Below, piece by piece: positions 6,930 through 13,396 of a DNA stretch of 13,396 bases. How positions within the stretch are numbered: position 1 is the first letter of the stretch; every line of letters starts with the position of its first letter. Both the position numbers and the translations under genes were made by a program. Below the pieces are notes generated by a model. That model was given only the letters and a program-made list of their open reading frames with translations, had not been told where the DNA came from and ran no database searches. Source of the stretch: Akkermansiaceae bacterium UBA1506 (lineage in GTDB: Bacteria; Verrucomicrobiota; Verrucomicrobiia; Verrucomicrobiales; DEV007); assembly GCA_002323995.1 (NCBI GenBank), contig DCQY01000139.1:31861-45256 (forward strand), read 5' to 3'.

Positions 6930-7685
6930 ATGTCGCCATTTATTCACATGAGAAAACTGATTTCGCAACTCGCAGTGTTAGTGCTAGCAACCGGCCTTGT
7001 GGCTTCCCCAATCGTGGGCGCTGAGAAGAAAAAGGTAGTGCCGAAGAGGCAAGTAAACCCAGCTCTCTTGCCGTTTGAAGACGTTGAGGGACTTCCTCGT
7101 GTCCTGCTGATCGGAGATTCCATCTCAATCGGGTATACCTTGGCCGTGAGGGACCTGTTAAAGGATAAGGCTAACGTGCATCGACCTTTGGCCAATTGCG
7201 GCCCAACAACTAGGGGACTGACCGAAATCGAAGAGTGGCTCAACACCGGGGGCGCAGGCAAAAAATGGGATGTGATTCACTTTAACTGGGGTCTCCATGA
7301 TCTCAAATACATGGGGCCGAATGGCGAGAACTTGGCTGATCCAGACCTTGCGGAGAGTTATCAGCAAGTGCCTGTGGAGGACTACTTCGCAAACCTTTCC
7401 AAAATTCACGACATCCTCGAAGCGACTGGGGCGAAATTAATCTGGCGTACTACGACCCCAGTTCCGGAAGGTGCCAAAGGACGAGTTGTCGGAGATTCAG
7501 TACGCTACAATGCAGTGGCGGAACGGCTTTTTAAAAAAACCGAGGTCCTGACACATGATCTTTACACGTTTGCACTCGAGCGTGCGGCTGAAATCCAGCT
7601 CCCGGCCGACGTGCATTACTCGCCGGAAGGCTCGAAAATTCTCGCCGAAGATGTCGCGAGGGTTATCATTAAGGTGCTGAAGTGA
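6930..7685 (+). CDS. Secreted SGNH/GDSL-type hydrolase
   Basis: The 251-residue protein has a signal peptide (hydrophobic 'LAVLVLATGLVASPIVGA', residues 14-31, cleavage likely after GA) and an SGNH esterase fold. Block I is 'VLLIGDSISIGY' (58-69) with nucleophile Ser64. Block II is 'LANCGPTTRG' (87-96), block III 'HFNWGLHD' (117-124) with Asn119, and block V 'ADVHYSPEGS' (226-235) with Asp227 and His229. Family members remove acyl or acetyl groups from sugars or lipids. The substrate is unknown, but export suggests extracellular glycan de-esterification. An ATG at 6948 would also leave a full signal peptide ('MRKLISQ') and may be the true start; neither start has a clear ribosome site. The eda gene is divergent, 65 bases away. 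A small unknown gene follows after 38 bases. Confidence 0.88.
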   Translation: MSPFIHMRKLISQLAVLVLATGLVASPIVGAEKKKVVPKRQVNPALLPFEDVEGLPRVLLIGDSISIGYTLAVRDLLKDKANVHRPLANCGPTTRGLTEIEEWLNTGGAGKKWDVIHFNWGLHDLKYMGPNGENLADPDLAESYQQVPVEDYFANLSKIHDILEATGAKLIWRTTTPVPEGAKGRVVGDSVRYNAVAERLFKKTEVLTHDLYTFALERAAEIQLPADVHYSPEGSKILAEDVARVIIKVLK

Positions 7686-7723
7686 TCTGGTTGCGAAATC
7701 GTTGAGGCGGGGCAGATTGCGTC

Positions 7724-8083
7724 ATGTCAGAGGGCCATTCTGAATCGCTCGAATTGATTCGGGAATCAGTCGTTGATCCGGAAATTTTTGAAAAATTCGC
7801 CGTTTTTTTGGCGGGAGCCGAGTTGGTTGACTTTGACCGACTCTTTGAGGATGTGGATCATACGAACTATTCGCTGGGCGACTGGATCGAGGCGTTGGTG
7901 TCTTTCGACGCTTGGCTGGAAGAGGCTGGCATTGAAAAGAGGCCATTTTCCGCGATGGCGGGGTATGTCCACTGTTGCACCCTTGCTGCTCCTCAAACAG
8001 TCGGTTCGGCAAGTTTGAAATCCCTTGTGATTCAGTCACTTATGGATTTTGGATTTGATGCCGTAGCTGATCCTCAATTATAA
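7724..8083 (+). CDS. Small hypothetical protein
   Basis: The 119-residue family is not recognised. The product is acidic and looks all-helical and cytosolic: 'PEIFEKFAVFLAGAEL' (19-34), 'DFDRLFEDVDH' (36-46), 'LGDWIEALVSFDAWLEEAGI' (51-70), then a more hydrophobic, small-residue-rich second half with a Cys-Cys pair (84-85). There is no signal peptide or membrane segment. Coding potential is supported by normal codon use and by its position, 38 bases after the SGNH hydrolase on the same strand. The ATG at 7724 is preceded by GGGGCAG, a poor ribosome site. It could be the second gene of a hydrolase unit. No function is proposed. Confidence 0.65.
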   Translation: MSEGHSESLELIRESVVDPEIFEKFAVFLAGAELVDFDRLFEDVDHTNYSLGDWIEALVSFDAWLEEAGIEKRPFSAMAGYVHCCTLAAPQTVGSASLKSLVIQSLMDFGFDAVADPQL

Positions 8084-8150
8084 GAATATTCAGATTTTGC
8101 GAAAACACCGTAGAAATCTGTAGGCAATTATAGGCTCATGTGATAAGTTG

Positions 8151-8456
8151 ATGGTTATGTCAACCACACGTAGAACACGATTCTCACGACGGGTCCCCGA
8201 TCATGTTACCGACGAATTGGTAACCGTACTGTCCGATAAACAGACCTTTGGATTCAATGACCTCTTTGAGGTTGTTTATGAAAATTTAAAAGCTCGTAAT
8301 GCGGTGAGTGGTGGCGAAGAGATGCTTCGCCTCCGTGCATACGAGAAGTTACAGAATCTTGTAACTCGCGGTCTTGTCGAGAAAAACGGCAAGGAATACC
8401 GCGGTTTGGACAATATTCACGAAGCCTCCAGCGCCCACGCGGCAGCTAACGGCTAA
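8151..8456 (+). CDS. Small basic protein, possible winged-helix
   Basis: About 101 residues, not assigned to a family. The N-terminus is strongly basic ('STTRRTRFSRRVPDH'). The following region, 'DKQTFGFNDLFEVVYENL' and 'LRAYEKLQNLVTRGLVEKNG', reads as helices followed by a short beta turn with 'KEYRGL', a pattern seen in winged helix-turn-helix domains where a repeat-reading helix precedes a wing. A DNA- or RNA-binding role is therefore an inference. The tail (about 88-101) is Ala-rich and probably flexible. Start candidates are ATG 8151, ATG 8157 and TTG 8148; none has a ribosome site. A strong intrinsic terminator begins 35 bases after the stop and separates the gene from nuoA. Confidence 0.75.
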   Translation: MVMSTTRRTRFSRRVPDHVTDELVTVLSDKQTFGFNDLFEVVYENLKARNAVSGGEEMLRLRAYEKLQNLVTRGLVEKNGKEYRGLDNIHEASSAHAAANG

Positions 8457-8490
8457 GTTCTTGTCGAGACTCGTTCCTAAACACGTTAAC

Positions 8491-8526
8491 AAAAGGCCGA
8501 TTCTGGGAGGAATCGGCCTTTTTTTT
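8491..8526 (+). terminator. Strong intrinsic terminator
   Basis: A perfect 10-bp stem (AAGGCCGATT at 8493-8502, AATCGGCCTT at 8511-8520) with an 8-base loop is followed by an uninterrupted T run to 8526. The A residues before the stem mirror the T run, so it could also work weakly on the other strand. It ends the small basic gene and shields nuoA from read-through. Confidence 0.92.
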
Positions 8527-8613
8527 GGGTTTACTCTCAAGCCCAGAAATCGTCTGGACGGGGAGGGCATTTTCACTACATTCCACCTGAGCCGGTAATT
8601 CGGTTTTCTAAAC

Positions 8614-8988
8614 ATGTTACCTGATTTCATTCCCGTCGTTTTGCAGATCGTGATCGCTACTGCCTTTGCTGTGGCCACGCTCATTGCCAGCGCTCTTCTT
8701 GGTAAGCGCGCGCTTCGCAACAAGATAAAGGACTCTGCCTACGAATGCGGAATGAATCCTGTGGGTGATGGGCAGGCCCGTTTCAGTGTAAAATTCTACC
8801 TCGTTGCGATGCTCTTTGTGCTGTTCGATATCGAGGTCGTGTTTCTTTATCCTTGGGCGGTTGTTTTTAGAGAGCAGATCGAGGCCGGTGTGGCCGTCTT
8901 TTTCTGGTCGATGCTCAGCTTTGTATTGATTCTCTTTGTCGCCTACCTCTACGCCCTCAAAAAGGGTGCGTTGGAGTGGCGCAACTAG
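8614..8988 (+). CDS. nuoA: NADH-quinone oxidoreductase subunit A
   Basis: NuoA is a small membrane subunit of respiratory complex I, at the junction of the membrane arm and the quinone site. The 124-residue product has three predicted membrane helices (about 8-29, 61-82, 92-114). The conserved loop 'YECGMNP' (43-49) carries the loop Cys45, and the second helix has the family signature 'RFSVKFYLVAMLFVLFDIE' (56-74) followed by 'FLYPWA'. Length and motifs are normal, so the gene looks intact. Unusually, nuoB does not follow: the next 146 bases hold no gene, and then a minus-strand gene begins. Upstream is a terminator. The ATG lacks a ribosome site. The remaining complex I genes must lie elsewhere, or this is an extra copy. 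Confidence 0.96.
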   Translation: MLPDFIPVVLQIVIATAFAVATLIASALLGKRALRNKIKDSAYECGMNPVGDGQARFSVKFYLVAMLFVLFDIEVVFLYPWAVVFREQIEAGVAVFFWSMLSFVLILFVAYLYALKKGALEWRN

Positions 8989-9003
8989 GGCGCTTGAAGC
9001 GCC
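8989..9003 (+). terminator. Weak hairpin after nuoA
   Basis: GGCGCTTGAAGCGCC, immediately after the nuoA stop, can form a 5-bp GC stem with a 5-base loop. No T run follows, so it may only slow polymerase or protect the mRNA end. The remaining bases to 9134, where two genes converge, show nothing else. Confidence 0.2.
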
Positions 9004-9134
9004 TTGCCCATTGCATCCGCGGGCCACTTTATCTCTTTCTGCTGGATCAAGAAACAGTTGGGCTTGTTTTCATTTTCACTCCGGCCGCTCAATTTAAACG
9101 AAGAGCGACTTTGGGGCACCCAAGGAATTAACAA

Positions 9135-9809
9135 TTAACTCTGAGGGGCTGACTCCTCGAGTAGCTCCTGGAAGTAATCGAGTCCGATCCCTTCCAGTGA
9201 AGGCAGAACGCTTGCCGCGCCGTCAAACTCATAGTGAGCTGTGATTTTGTTAGGCACAACGACACAGGGGATGCCGGCAGCGATGGAGGCGGTGAGCCCG
9301 TTAAATGAATCCTCCAGAACGATTGATCTGGAAGGATTCACCGCGAGGAATTCGGTTGCTGCGAGAAAGAGGTCAGGTGCCGGCTTGGCATGCTTCACAT
9401 CGTCGAGACATCGAGTGCCAATGAAGTGATGCATGAGGCCGAGACGGTTGAGGTGGCTTTCGACCCAACTGCGTGGGGAACTTGAGGCGACAATGCATGG
9501 TATTTCAGCCTCATTGGCTTCGGTGAGTAGGGGGATGATTCCTGGTAATGGGTCAAGTTGATGGGTAATTTCAAGAGCGTCGCGTTCCCGATTTTCGTCG
9601 AGATGGCTCCAGTTGATCACGCTGCCAACAAGAAGCTCGAGGTGATGCTTGGGATTAAATTGACCGAAAGTGCTGCCGACACATTGGGAATAGGTCCGAA
9701 GGTCGAGATCGTGCCCGTAAGAGAGGAAGTCTTTCCGCCACGCCTCATAGACAGGGACCTCGGTGTCCAGAATAAGACCATCGAAGTCAAAAATAAGCGC
9801 TTCGGGCAT
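9135..9809 (-). CDS. HAD family hydrolase, subfamily IA (beta-phosphoglucomutase/phosphatase-like)
   Basis: The 224-residue cytosolic protein has all four haloacid dehalogenase motifs. Motif I is 'FDFDGLILDTE' (7-17) with nucleophile Asp8 and acid Asp10. Motif II is 'IVASSSP' (106-112), motif III is Lys142 in 'KPAPD' (142-146), and motif IV is 'VLEDSFNG' (164-171). The helical cap (about 18-85) sits between the first Asp motif and the core, as in subfamily IA enzymes such as phosphoglycolate phosphatase and beta-phosphoglucomutase. The exact substrate, a phosphorylated sugar or small acid, cannot be told. It follows lysR with 3 bases between the stop codon and the ATG. An AAGGGA inside the lysR end lies about 9 bases before the start, one of the few ribosome sites in the window, so the two genes are translated from one mRNA. 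Confidence 0.9.
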   Translation of the reverse strand: MPEALIFDFDGLILDTEVPVYEAWRKDFLSYGHDLDLRTYSQCVGSTFGQFNPKHHLELLVGSVINWSHLDENRERDALEITHQLDPLPGIIPLLTEANEAEIPCIVASSSPRSWVESHLNRLGLMHHFIGTRCLDDVKHAKPAPDLFLAATEFLAVNPSRSIVLEDSFNGLTASIAAGIPCVVVPNKITAHYEFDGAASVLPSLEGIGLDYFQELLEESAPQS

Positions 9810-9812
9810 GGA

Positions 9813-10718
9813 TTATGATCCCTTCCCTGTTTTCTTTTGTAAAAGAGAAGCTTGATCAAGGGCGAGATCAATGAGGCGTTGAGCGACTCGTTTTGGTTTT
9901 CCCGCATGAAGTATTCCAATTGAGAGAGGAGGAAAAGTGGTAGGCAGCTTGATTTGACGGACTCCCTCGGCACTTGGCACGCCGGGAATATTGACAGCGA
10001 CTCCAAATCCGAATCCTTTCGCAACGTAGCGTTGAATTAAGTTGAGCTCCGTGATTTCCATGGATGGTTCCCAACGTAGGTTTTTCGCGGTGAGTCCACG
10101 CTGAATGAGTTGTGCGACAGGTTCAATTTTTGGAAGAGAGATCAATGGCTGCAGAATTTCTCCTCCCGATGCCATGGAAACGATATCCCGAAATTTCGTT
10201 ATAGGGGAATCTTTGGGAACAGTAATCGCCAAAGGGATATCGATCAGCTTGATCGACTTGATCCCGGGAGAGAACTTACGGTTGAGGATAGCGATTGCGA
10301 TGTCTGCTTCCTGCTTTCTGAGGGCATCCTCGATTTCGATATTTGTGAGTTCTCGCAGTGTGAAACGTAGCGTTGGGATCTCGGCGCGGAGTTTTTGTAA
10401 GATCTCCGGAAAGTGATGGGTCAGGGCAGCTGCGGAGGCTGCAAGGCGCAGATGATGATTTTCTTCCCCTTGAATCTGTTCCGTGATTTGACCGAGCCGG
10501 GAGAAAAACGGGGCGATGAAATCGTAGAGCTCCTCTCCTGCCGGAGTCAGAGCAAACGGGCGGCGACGGAAAAGTTTGACTTTAAGGAGCTTTTCAAGCT
10601 GGAGGATTTGTCCGCTCACTGCTGGCTGCTGGATGCCATAAGGCATCTTTCGAACAGCTTCGGTGATGCCTTCAAATTTGGCGACGTAGTAGAAAAGCTC
10701 GAGATGATGGACGTTCAT
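9813..10718 (-). CDS. LysR family transcriptional regulator
   Basis: The 301-residue product has the LysR length and order: an N-terminal winged helix-turn-helix (1-60: 'HHLELFYYVAKFEGITEAV', 'QQPAVSGQILQLEKLLKVKLFRRRP', 'LTPAGEELYDF'), a linker helix, then a two-lobed periplasmic-binding-protein-like effector domain from about 90 onward. The recognition segment reads 'MPYGIQQPAVS', longer than the usual 'LHLTQPAVS', which marks a distinct subgroup. The effector is unknown. It heads a two-gene unit with the HAD hydrolase and is divergent from hemL, 165 bases away. LysR proteins usually control a neighbouring or divergent gene and repress their own, so the HAD gene, hemL or both are possible targets (inference). 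Confidence 0.93.
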   Translation of the reverse strand: MNVHHLELFYYVAKFEGITEAVRKMPYGIQQPAVSGQILQLEKLLKVKLFRRRPFALTPAGEELYDFIAPFFSRLGQITEQIQGEENHHLRLAASAAALTHHFPEILQKLRAEIPTLRFTLRELTNIEIEDALRKQEADIAIAILNRKFSPGIKSIKLIDIPLAITVPKDSPITKFRDIVSMASGGEILQPLISLPKIEPVAQLIQRGLTAKNLRWEPSMEITELNLIQRYVAKGFGFGVAVNIPGVPSAEGVRQIKLPTTFPPLSIGILHAGKPKRVAQRLIDLALDQASLLQKKTGKGS

Positions 10719-10769
10719 ACCGAGGGAAAGGACAGATATTTAAAGTCGGCTTAAAGGACCAGTGAAGCT

Positions 10770-10784
10770 GAGAGTATTGTTCTC
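10770..10784. promoter_or_regulatory. Possible LysR operator dyad
   Basis: In the 165-base gap between divergent lysR and hemL, GAGAGTATTGTTCTC is an imperfect palindrome (GAGA-N7-TCTC), 52 bases from the lysR start. The size and place suit a LysR-type site. A nearby direct repeat, TTAAAG at 10740-10745 and 10751-10756 (11-base period), is also notable. No clear -35/-10 pair could be assigned for either gene. Confidence 0.2.
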
Positions 10785-10883
10785 GTAAATCCAAAAATGG
10801 CGAATCTGGAACTTTAAATGATTTCGTAGGTAACAGGAACACCGGTTGACGCAGGGCGGCAACCGAGATTGATTGACGATTCT

Positions 10884-12176
10884 ATGGCAAAACGAGACCT
10901 CTCCTCCAAGCTCTTTGCTGCTGCGCGCGAAGTGATTCCTGGTGGTGTCAATTCTCCGGTGAGGGCGTTTCGCAGTGTTGATGGAGATCCGTTTTTTGTT
11001 CAGCGTGCTCGTGGCTGCCGGATCTGGGATGTCGACGGCAATGAAATGATCGATTATGTGGGAACTTGGGGGCCTGCCATTCTTGGACATGCTCCATCCG
11101 CTGTGATTGATGCAGTGAGTCATGCTGCCAAAGAAGGAGTGAGCTTCGGAATTCCTAATCGGCACGAAGTTGAAATCGCTCGCATGATCCGGGACTTCGT
11201 TCCCTCAGTCGAGAAAGTCCGCATGGTGAACAGCGGAACTGAGGCGACCATGACTGCGATACGTCTGGCTCGCGGCTATACGGGGCGCGACAAGATTATT
11301 AAGTTTGAGGGGTGTTATCACGGTCATGTCGATTCGTTACTCGTGGCAGCCGGTAGCGGAGCGCTCACGCTCGGCACACCGGACAGTGCCGGAGTTCCCG
11401 ATGACTTCGCCAGTCTTACAATCACGCTTCCCTACAACCGACCTGAAGCAGTCGAAGAGATCTTCGAAAAAGAGGGTGAAAATATCGCTGCGATCATCTT
11501 GGAGCCATACCCTGCTAATGCTGGTCTGATTTTCCCAAATGAGGGCTACCTTCAGTTTCTCCGCGAGATCACAGAGAAGTTTGGAACGATCCTGATCTTC
11601 GATGAAGTGATGACAGGTTTTCGCGTCGCGAAGGGTGGGGTTCAGGAATTAGTGGGTATCACTCCCGACCTCACGGCCATGGGTAAAGTGATTGGTGGTG
11701 GGCTTCCTGTCGGTGCCTTTGGCGGCAAAGCTGAAATTATGGATCACCTCGCGCCGGATGGTCCGGTTTATCAAGCTGGCACGTTGTCCGGAAATCCGCT
11801 TGCCATGACGGCGGGGATAACCCAACTCAAAGAACTGGATCGCCTCAATGGATGGCAACGCCTTGAGGAGATCGGACAGCAATTTGAAGATGGTGTTCGC
11901 GAAGCGCTCAATGAGATTGGTCGAGATCTGACATTCAATCGAGTCGGTTCCATGTTCTGTCTTTTTTTTACCGAAGGTAAGATCGAGAACGTCGAAGATG
12001 TGAAGAATGCTGACTTCGATGCCTTCCGTAAATTCTTCTGGTCAGCGCTCGAGAAAGGGGTCTACTTTGCTCCATCCCAGTATGAAGCCGGTTTTATTTC
12101 ATTGGCTCACGCCACGGATGATATGGCCAAGACGGCCGAAGTGACGCGAAAAGCGTTGAAAGAAATATACAGCTGA
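10884..12176 (+). CDS. hemL: Glutamate-1-semialdehyde 2,1-aminomutase
   Basis: This PLP enzyme converts glutamate 1-semialdehyde to 5-aminolevulinate (EC 5.4.3.8) in the C5 route to heme and other tetrapyrroles. The 430-residue protein has the family's length and motifs: 'PGGVNSPVRAF' (19-29), 'NSGTEA' (116-121) for phosphate binding, 'FEGCYHGHVD' (141-150), 'EPYPANAGLI' (207-216), 'IFDEVMTGFR' (238-247) with PLP-contacting Asp240, and 'MGKVIGGGLPVGAFGG' (266-281) with Schiff-base Lys268. 'QAGTLSGNPLAM' (297-308) completes the active site. The frame is open to a TTG at 10869, but the ATG at 10884 matches the usual 'RDLSSKLFAAA' beginning. Neither has a ribosome site. It stands alone on its strand, divergent from a lysR gene. 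Confidence 0.97.
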   Translation: MAKRDLSSKLFAAAREVIPGGVNSPVRAFRSVDGDPFFVQRARGCRIWDVDGNEMIDYVGTWGPAILGHAPSAVIDAVSHAAKEGVSFGIPNRHEVEIARMIRDFVPSVEKVRMVNSGTEATMTAIRLARGYTGRDKIIKFEGCYHGHVDSLLVAAGSGALTLGTPDSAGVPDDFASLTITLPYNRPEAVEEIFEKEGENIAAIILEPYPANAGLIFPNEGYLQFLREITEKFGTILIFDEVMTGFRVAKGGVQELVGITPDLTAMGKVIGGGLPVGAFGGKAEIMDHLAPDGPVYQAGTLSGNPLAMTAGITQLKELDRLNGWQRLEEIGQQFEDGVREALNEIGRDLTFNRVGSMFCLFFTEGKIENVEDVKNADFDAFRKFFWSALEKGVYFAPSQYEAGFISLAHATDDMAKTAEVTRKALKEIYS

Positions 12177-12215
12177 AGTGGCTTGAATGCCTTTCCTCGT
12201 TGATGGAATTGCCAA

Positions 12216-12240
12216 CTGCCCATGAATCATTGATGGGTAG
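12216..12240 (+). terminator. Hairpin between hemL and the RGG-rich gene
   Basis: CTGCCCAT (12216-12223) pairs with ATGGGTAG (12233-12240), one G-T pair, across a 9-base loop, 40 bases after the hemL stop. There is no T run, so it is at best a weak terminator or an mRNA-end stabiliser, or a leader structure for the next gene. Confidence 0.3.
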
Positions 12241-12288
12241 GGTAAATTCACAACCACAACAATTTCAACCACCGAGGGCAATCCTGAC

Positions 12289-13396
12289 ATGACTGAAGAT
12301 GATAAGGCGCTGGAGTTTTCCGCGAAGGACTTGATGCCCGATTGGGCTCAAGAGGTTAAATCGACTCCGCGGGAACGCCGCAATGTTCCCCATGAAGATC
12401 GCGATAATCGCGGAGGGAAGGGCCGCGGTGATCGACGTCGTCATGAAGGTCAGGGTAGCGGTCGCGACCGCAGAGTCGGGGGCGGCTACGGAAATCGTGA
12501 TGACCGCGGAGGAAGTCCGCGTGGCAGAAGGGGCGACCGAAATGGTGGTGGTCGTGGAAGTGACCAATACCGTGGCAGTTCGCGAGGAAGGGGTGATCGT
12601 CGAGGAGGTAATCAGCGCAGCCGTCCTTCTGAAGAGAAACCGTTCATGGGGGTAAATGCTTCCGTCGAGCCAACTAGGGCTGCCGTGGTCGGACTGGCTA
12701 AGTTGATTCGACAGTCGTTGCGCGCTTATCCATTGGCTGATCTCGCCAAGGTGATTTTGAGGGAGCGTGATCGTTACCAGGTGCGCTTTCGTAGCGAGAA
12801 GGGCGGACCACATCTTTATTATTGCAAGACAGATGGATCACTATGGGTCTCTAGGGATGAGGCAGTGAGTCACCTGCTCAACAGCAAGACGATTGAGTCA
12901 TTTTATGAAGTCGAGATCGTCGAGACGGAAGCACCCGCGGGGAATTTCAGTGTGGTAGCGGTATGTGGTATGAGCGGAAAGGTTCTCGGGCCCCCGAATC
13001 ACCACGAATACCAAGCTAGCGTGGCTCGGCTTCACGCAGAACGCTTCTCTAATATGCCAATCGAGCGGTTCAAATCCCGCATCACGATGGAAAGCGGGGA
13101 GGAAGTAATCGAGAAGTGGAAGAAACAATTCAGTCGGACAAAGCACTATCGACCAAAATCCGGGAAACCTGAGGCGTTTGACGAGGAAGTCTCCGATGAT
13201 CGAAGTGAGTCTCGTATTGAGGAAGACACTGAGGTTCCGGTAGATTTCGCGACGGGGCTCGAAAAGACAGTCCCTGAAGAAGCACCGGCAGTTGAAGCGG
13301 CCAAAAATACGGCTGAGAAAGATAGCGGGCTACCGGTTGGCGAGAATGCAGCAACAGTTAGTGAGCCTAATACGGAGGAAGCCGCTTCGGAGGAAG
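12289..13396 (+). CDS. RG/RGG-rich N-terminal protein with unknown central domain (partial, runs off the window)
   Basis: From the ATG at 12289 the frame stays open to the window end (369 codons visible, no stop), so the gene is incomplete. It has four zones. Residues 1-40 are charged ('MTEDDKALEF', 'MPDWAQEV'). Residues 41-112 are rich in Arg, Gly and Asp with many RGG and RG steps. A compact domain lies at about 120-290, with 'AAVVGLAKLIRQSLRAYPL' (131-149), 'GPHLYYCKTDGSLWVS' (173-188), 'VLGPPNHHEYQ' (232-242), 'RLHAERFSNMPIERFKSRI' (247-265) and 'EVIEKWKKQF' (272-281). From about 292 on it is an acidic Glu/Ala/Thr/Pro-rich tail. RGG tracts usually bind RNA, so an RNA-related role is inferred; the domain itself is not recognised. 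GAGGG, 10 bases before the ATG, is a possible weak ribosome site. The minus-strand open frames here are mirror images of the biased RG codons. Confidence 0.8.
   Translation, partial: MTEDDKALEFSAKDLMPDWAQEVKSTPRERRNVPHEDRDNRGGKGRGDRRRHEGQGSGRDRRVGGGYGNRDDRGGSPRGRRGDRNGGGRGSDQYRGSSRGRGDRRGGNQRSRPSEEKPFMGVNASVEPTRAAVVGLAKLIRQSLRAYPLADLAKVILRERDRYQVRFRSEKGGPHLYYCKTDGSLWVSRDEAVSHLLNSKTIESFYEVEIVETEAPAGNFSVVAVCGMSGKVLGPPNHHEYQASVARLHAERFSNMPIERFKSRITMESGEEVIEKWKKQFSRTKHYRPKSGKPEAFDEEVSDDRSESRIEEDTEVPVDFATGLEKTVPEEAPAVEAAKNTAEKDSGLPVGENAATVSEPNTEEAASEE

Noticed and set aside
9051..9071. Possible hairpin GAAACA ... TGTTTTC between nuoA and the HAD gene
   Set aside because: The pairing is short and AT-rich, and no T run is placed after it in either direction.
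10846..10874. TTGACG with TTGATT 17 bases later, before hemL
   Set aside because: The -35 match is good but the -10 matches only three of six bases, and transcription would begin almost at the ATG. Not strong enough to list as a promoter.
10740..11165. A 141-residue minus-strand frame over the start of hemL and its upstream gap
   Set aside because: It overlaps a clear hemL coding region and has no family features.
12265..12813. A 182-residue minus-strand frame rich in Thr/Ser/Ala/Ile over the RG-rich region
   Set aside because: It is the complement of the repeated Arg/Gly codons of the plus-strand gene, which has coherent domain structure.

Overview
The window looks like a stretch of chromosome from a member of the Verrucomicrobiota, probably of the Opitutales/Puniceicoccales type. 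This is inferred from gene content: a DUF5069 protein next to NadA, a pair of prenyltransferase/squalene-cyclase-repeat proteins, a LysR regulator with the 'MPYGIQQPAVS' helix-turn-helix, and several lineage-type hypothetical genes. There is no rRNA or other firm taxonomic marker. No tRNA, CRISPR array, insertion sequence or phage gene was seen. Very few starts have a recognisable Shine-Dalgarno sequence.

Layout, left to right. Bases 1-1573 hold a minus-strand pair, nadA (quinolinate synthase, NAD biosynthesis) followed by a DUF5069 gene. Bases 1574-2357 form a decayed intergenic zone. It contains a clear minus-strand pseudogene of a FAD/NAD(P) disulfide oxidoreductase: its first ~33 codons are fused to the end of its dimerisation domain, so the middle of the gene is lost, and the 3' end carries in-frame stops. 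Bases 2358-5032 hold a plus-strand two-gene unit: a 295-residue single-barrel prenyltransferase-beta-like protein, then a 592-residue class II terpene-cyclase-like protein that keeps the DXDD acid motif. A convergent secreted protein with a Pro/Ser/Thr-rich tail follows (5038-6078), then eda (KDPG aldolase), which is divergent from a secreted SGNH/GDSL-type hydrolase.

Bases 7724-8456 hold two small unknown genes, the second ending in a strong intrinsic terminator (8491-8526). nuoA (complex I subunit A) comes next and stands alone: no nuoB follows. A minus-strand lysR-HAD phosphatase pair (10718-9135) is divergent from hemL (glutamate-1-semialdehyde aminomutase, tetrapyrrole synthesis). The window ends inside a large plus-strand gene that starts at 12289. 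Its product has an Arg/Gly-rich N-terminus, a compact unknown domain and an acidic tail.

Most of the window is housekeeping metabolism (NAD, heme, Entner-Doudoroff/uronate catabolism, respiration). The cyclase pair is the best candidate for an undescribed pathway. The RGG-rich protein and the pseudogene are the next most interesting items. Nothing here is a defence system or a mobile element.
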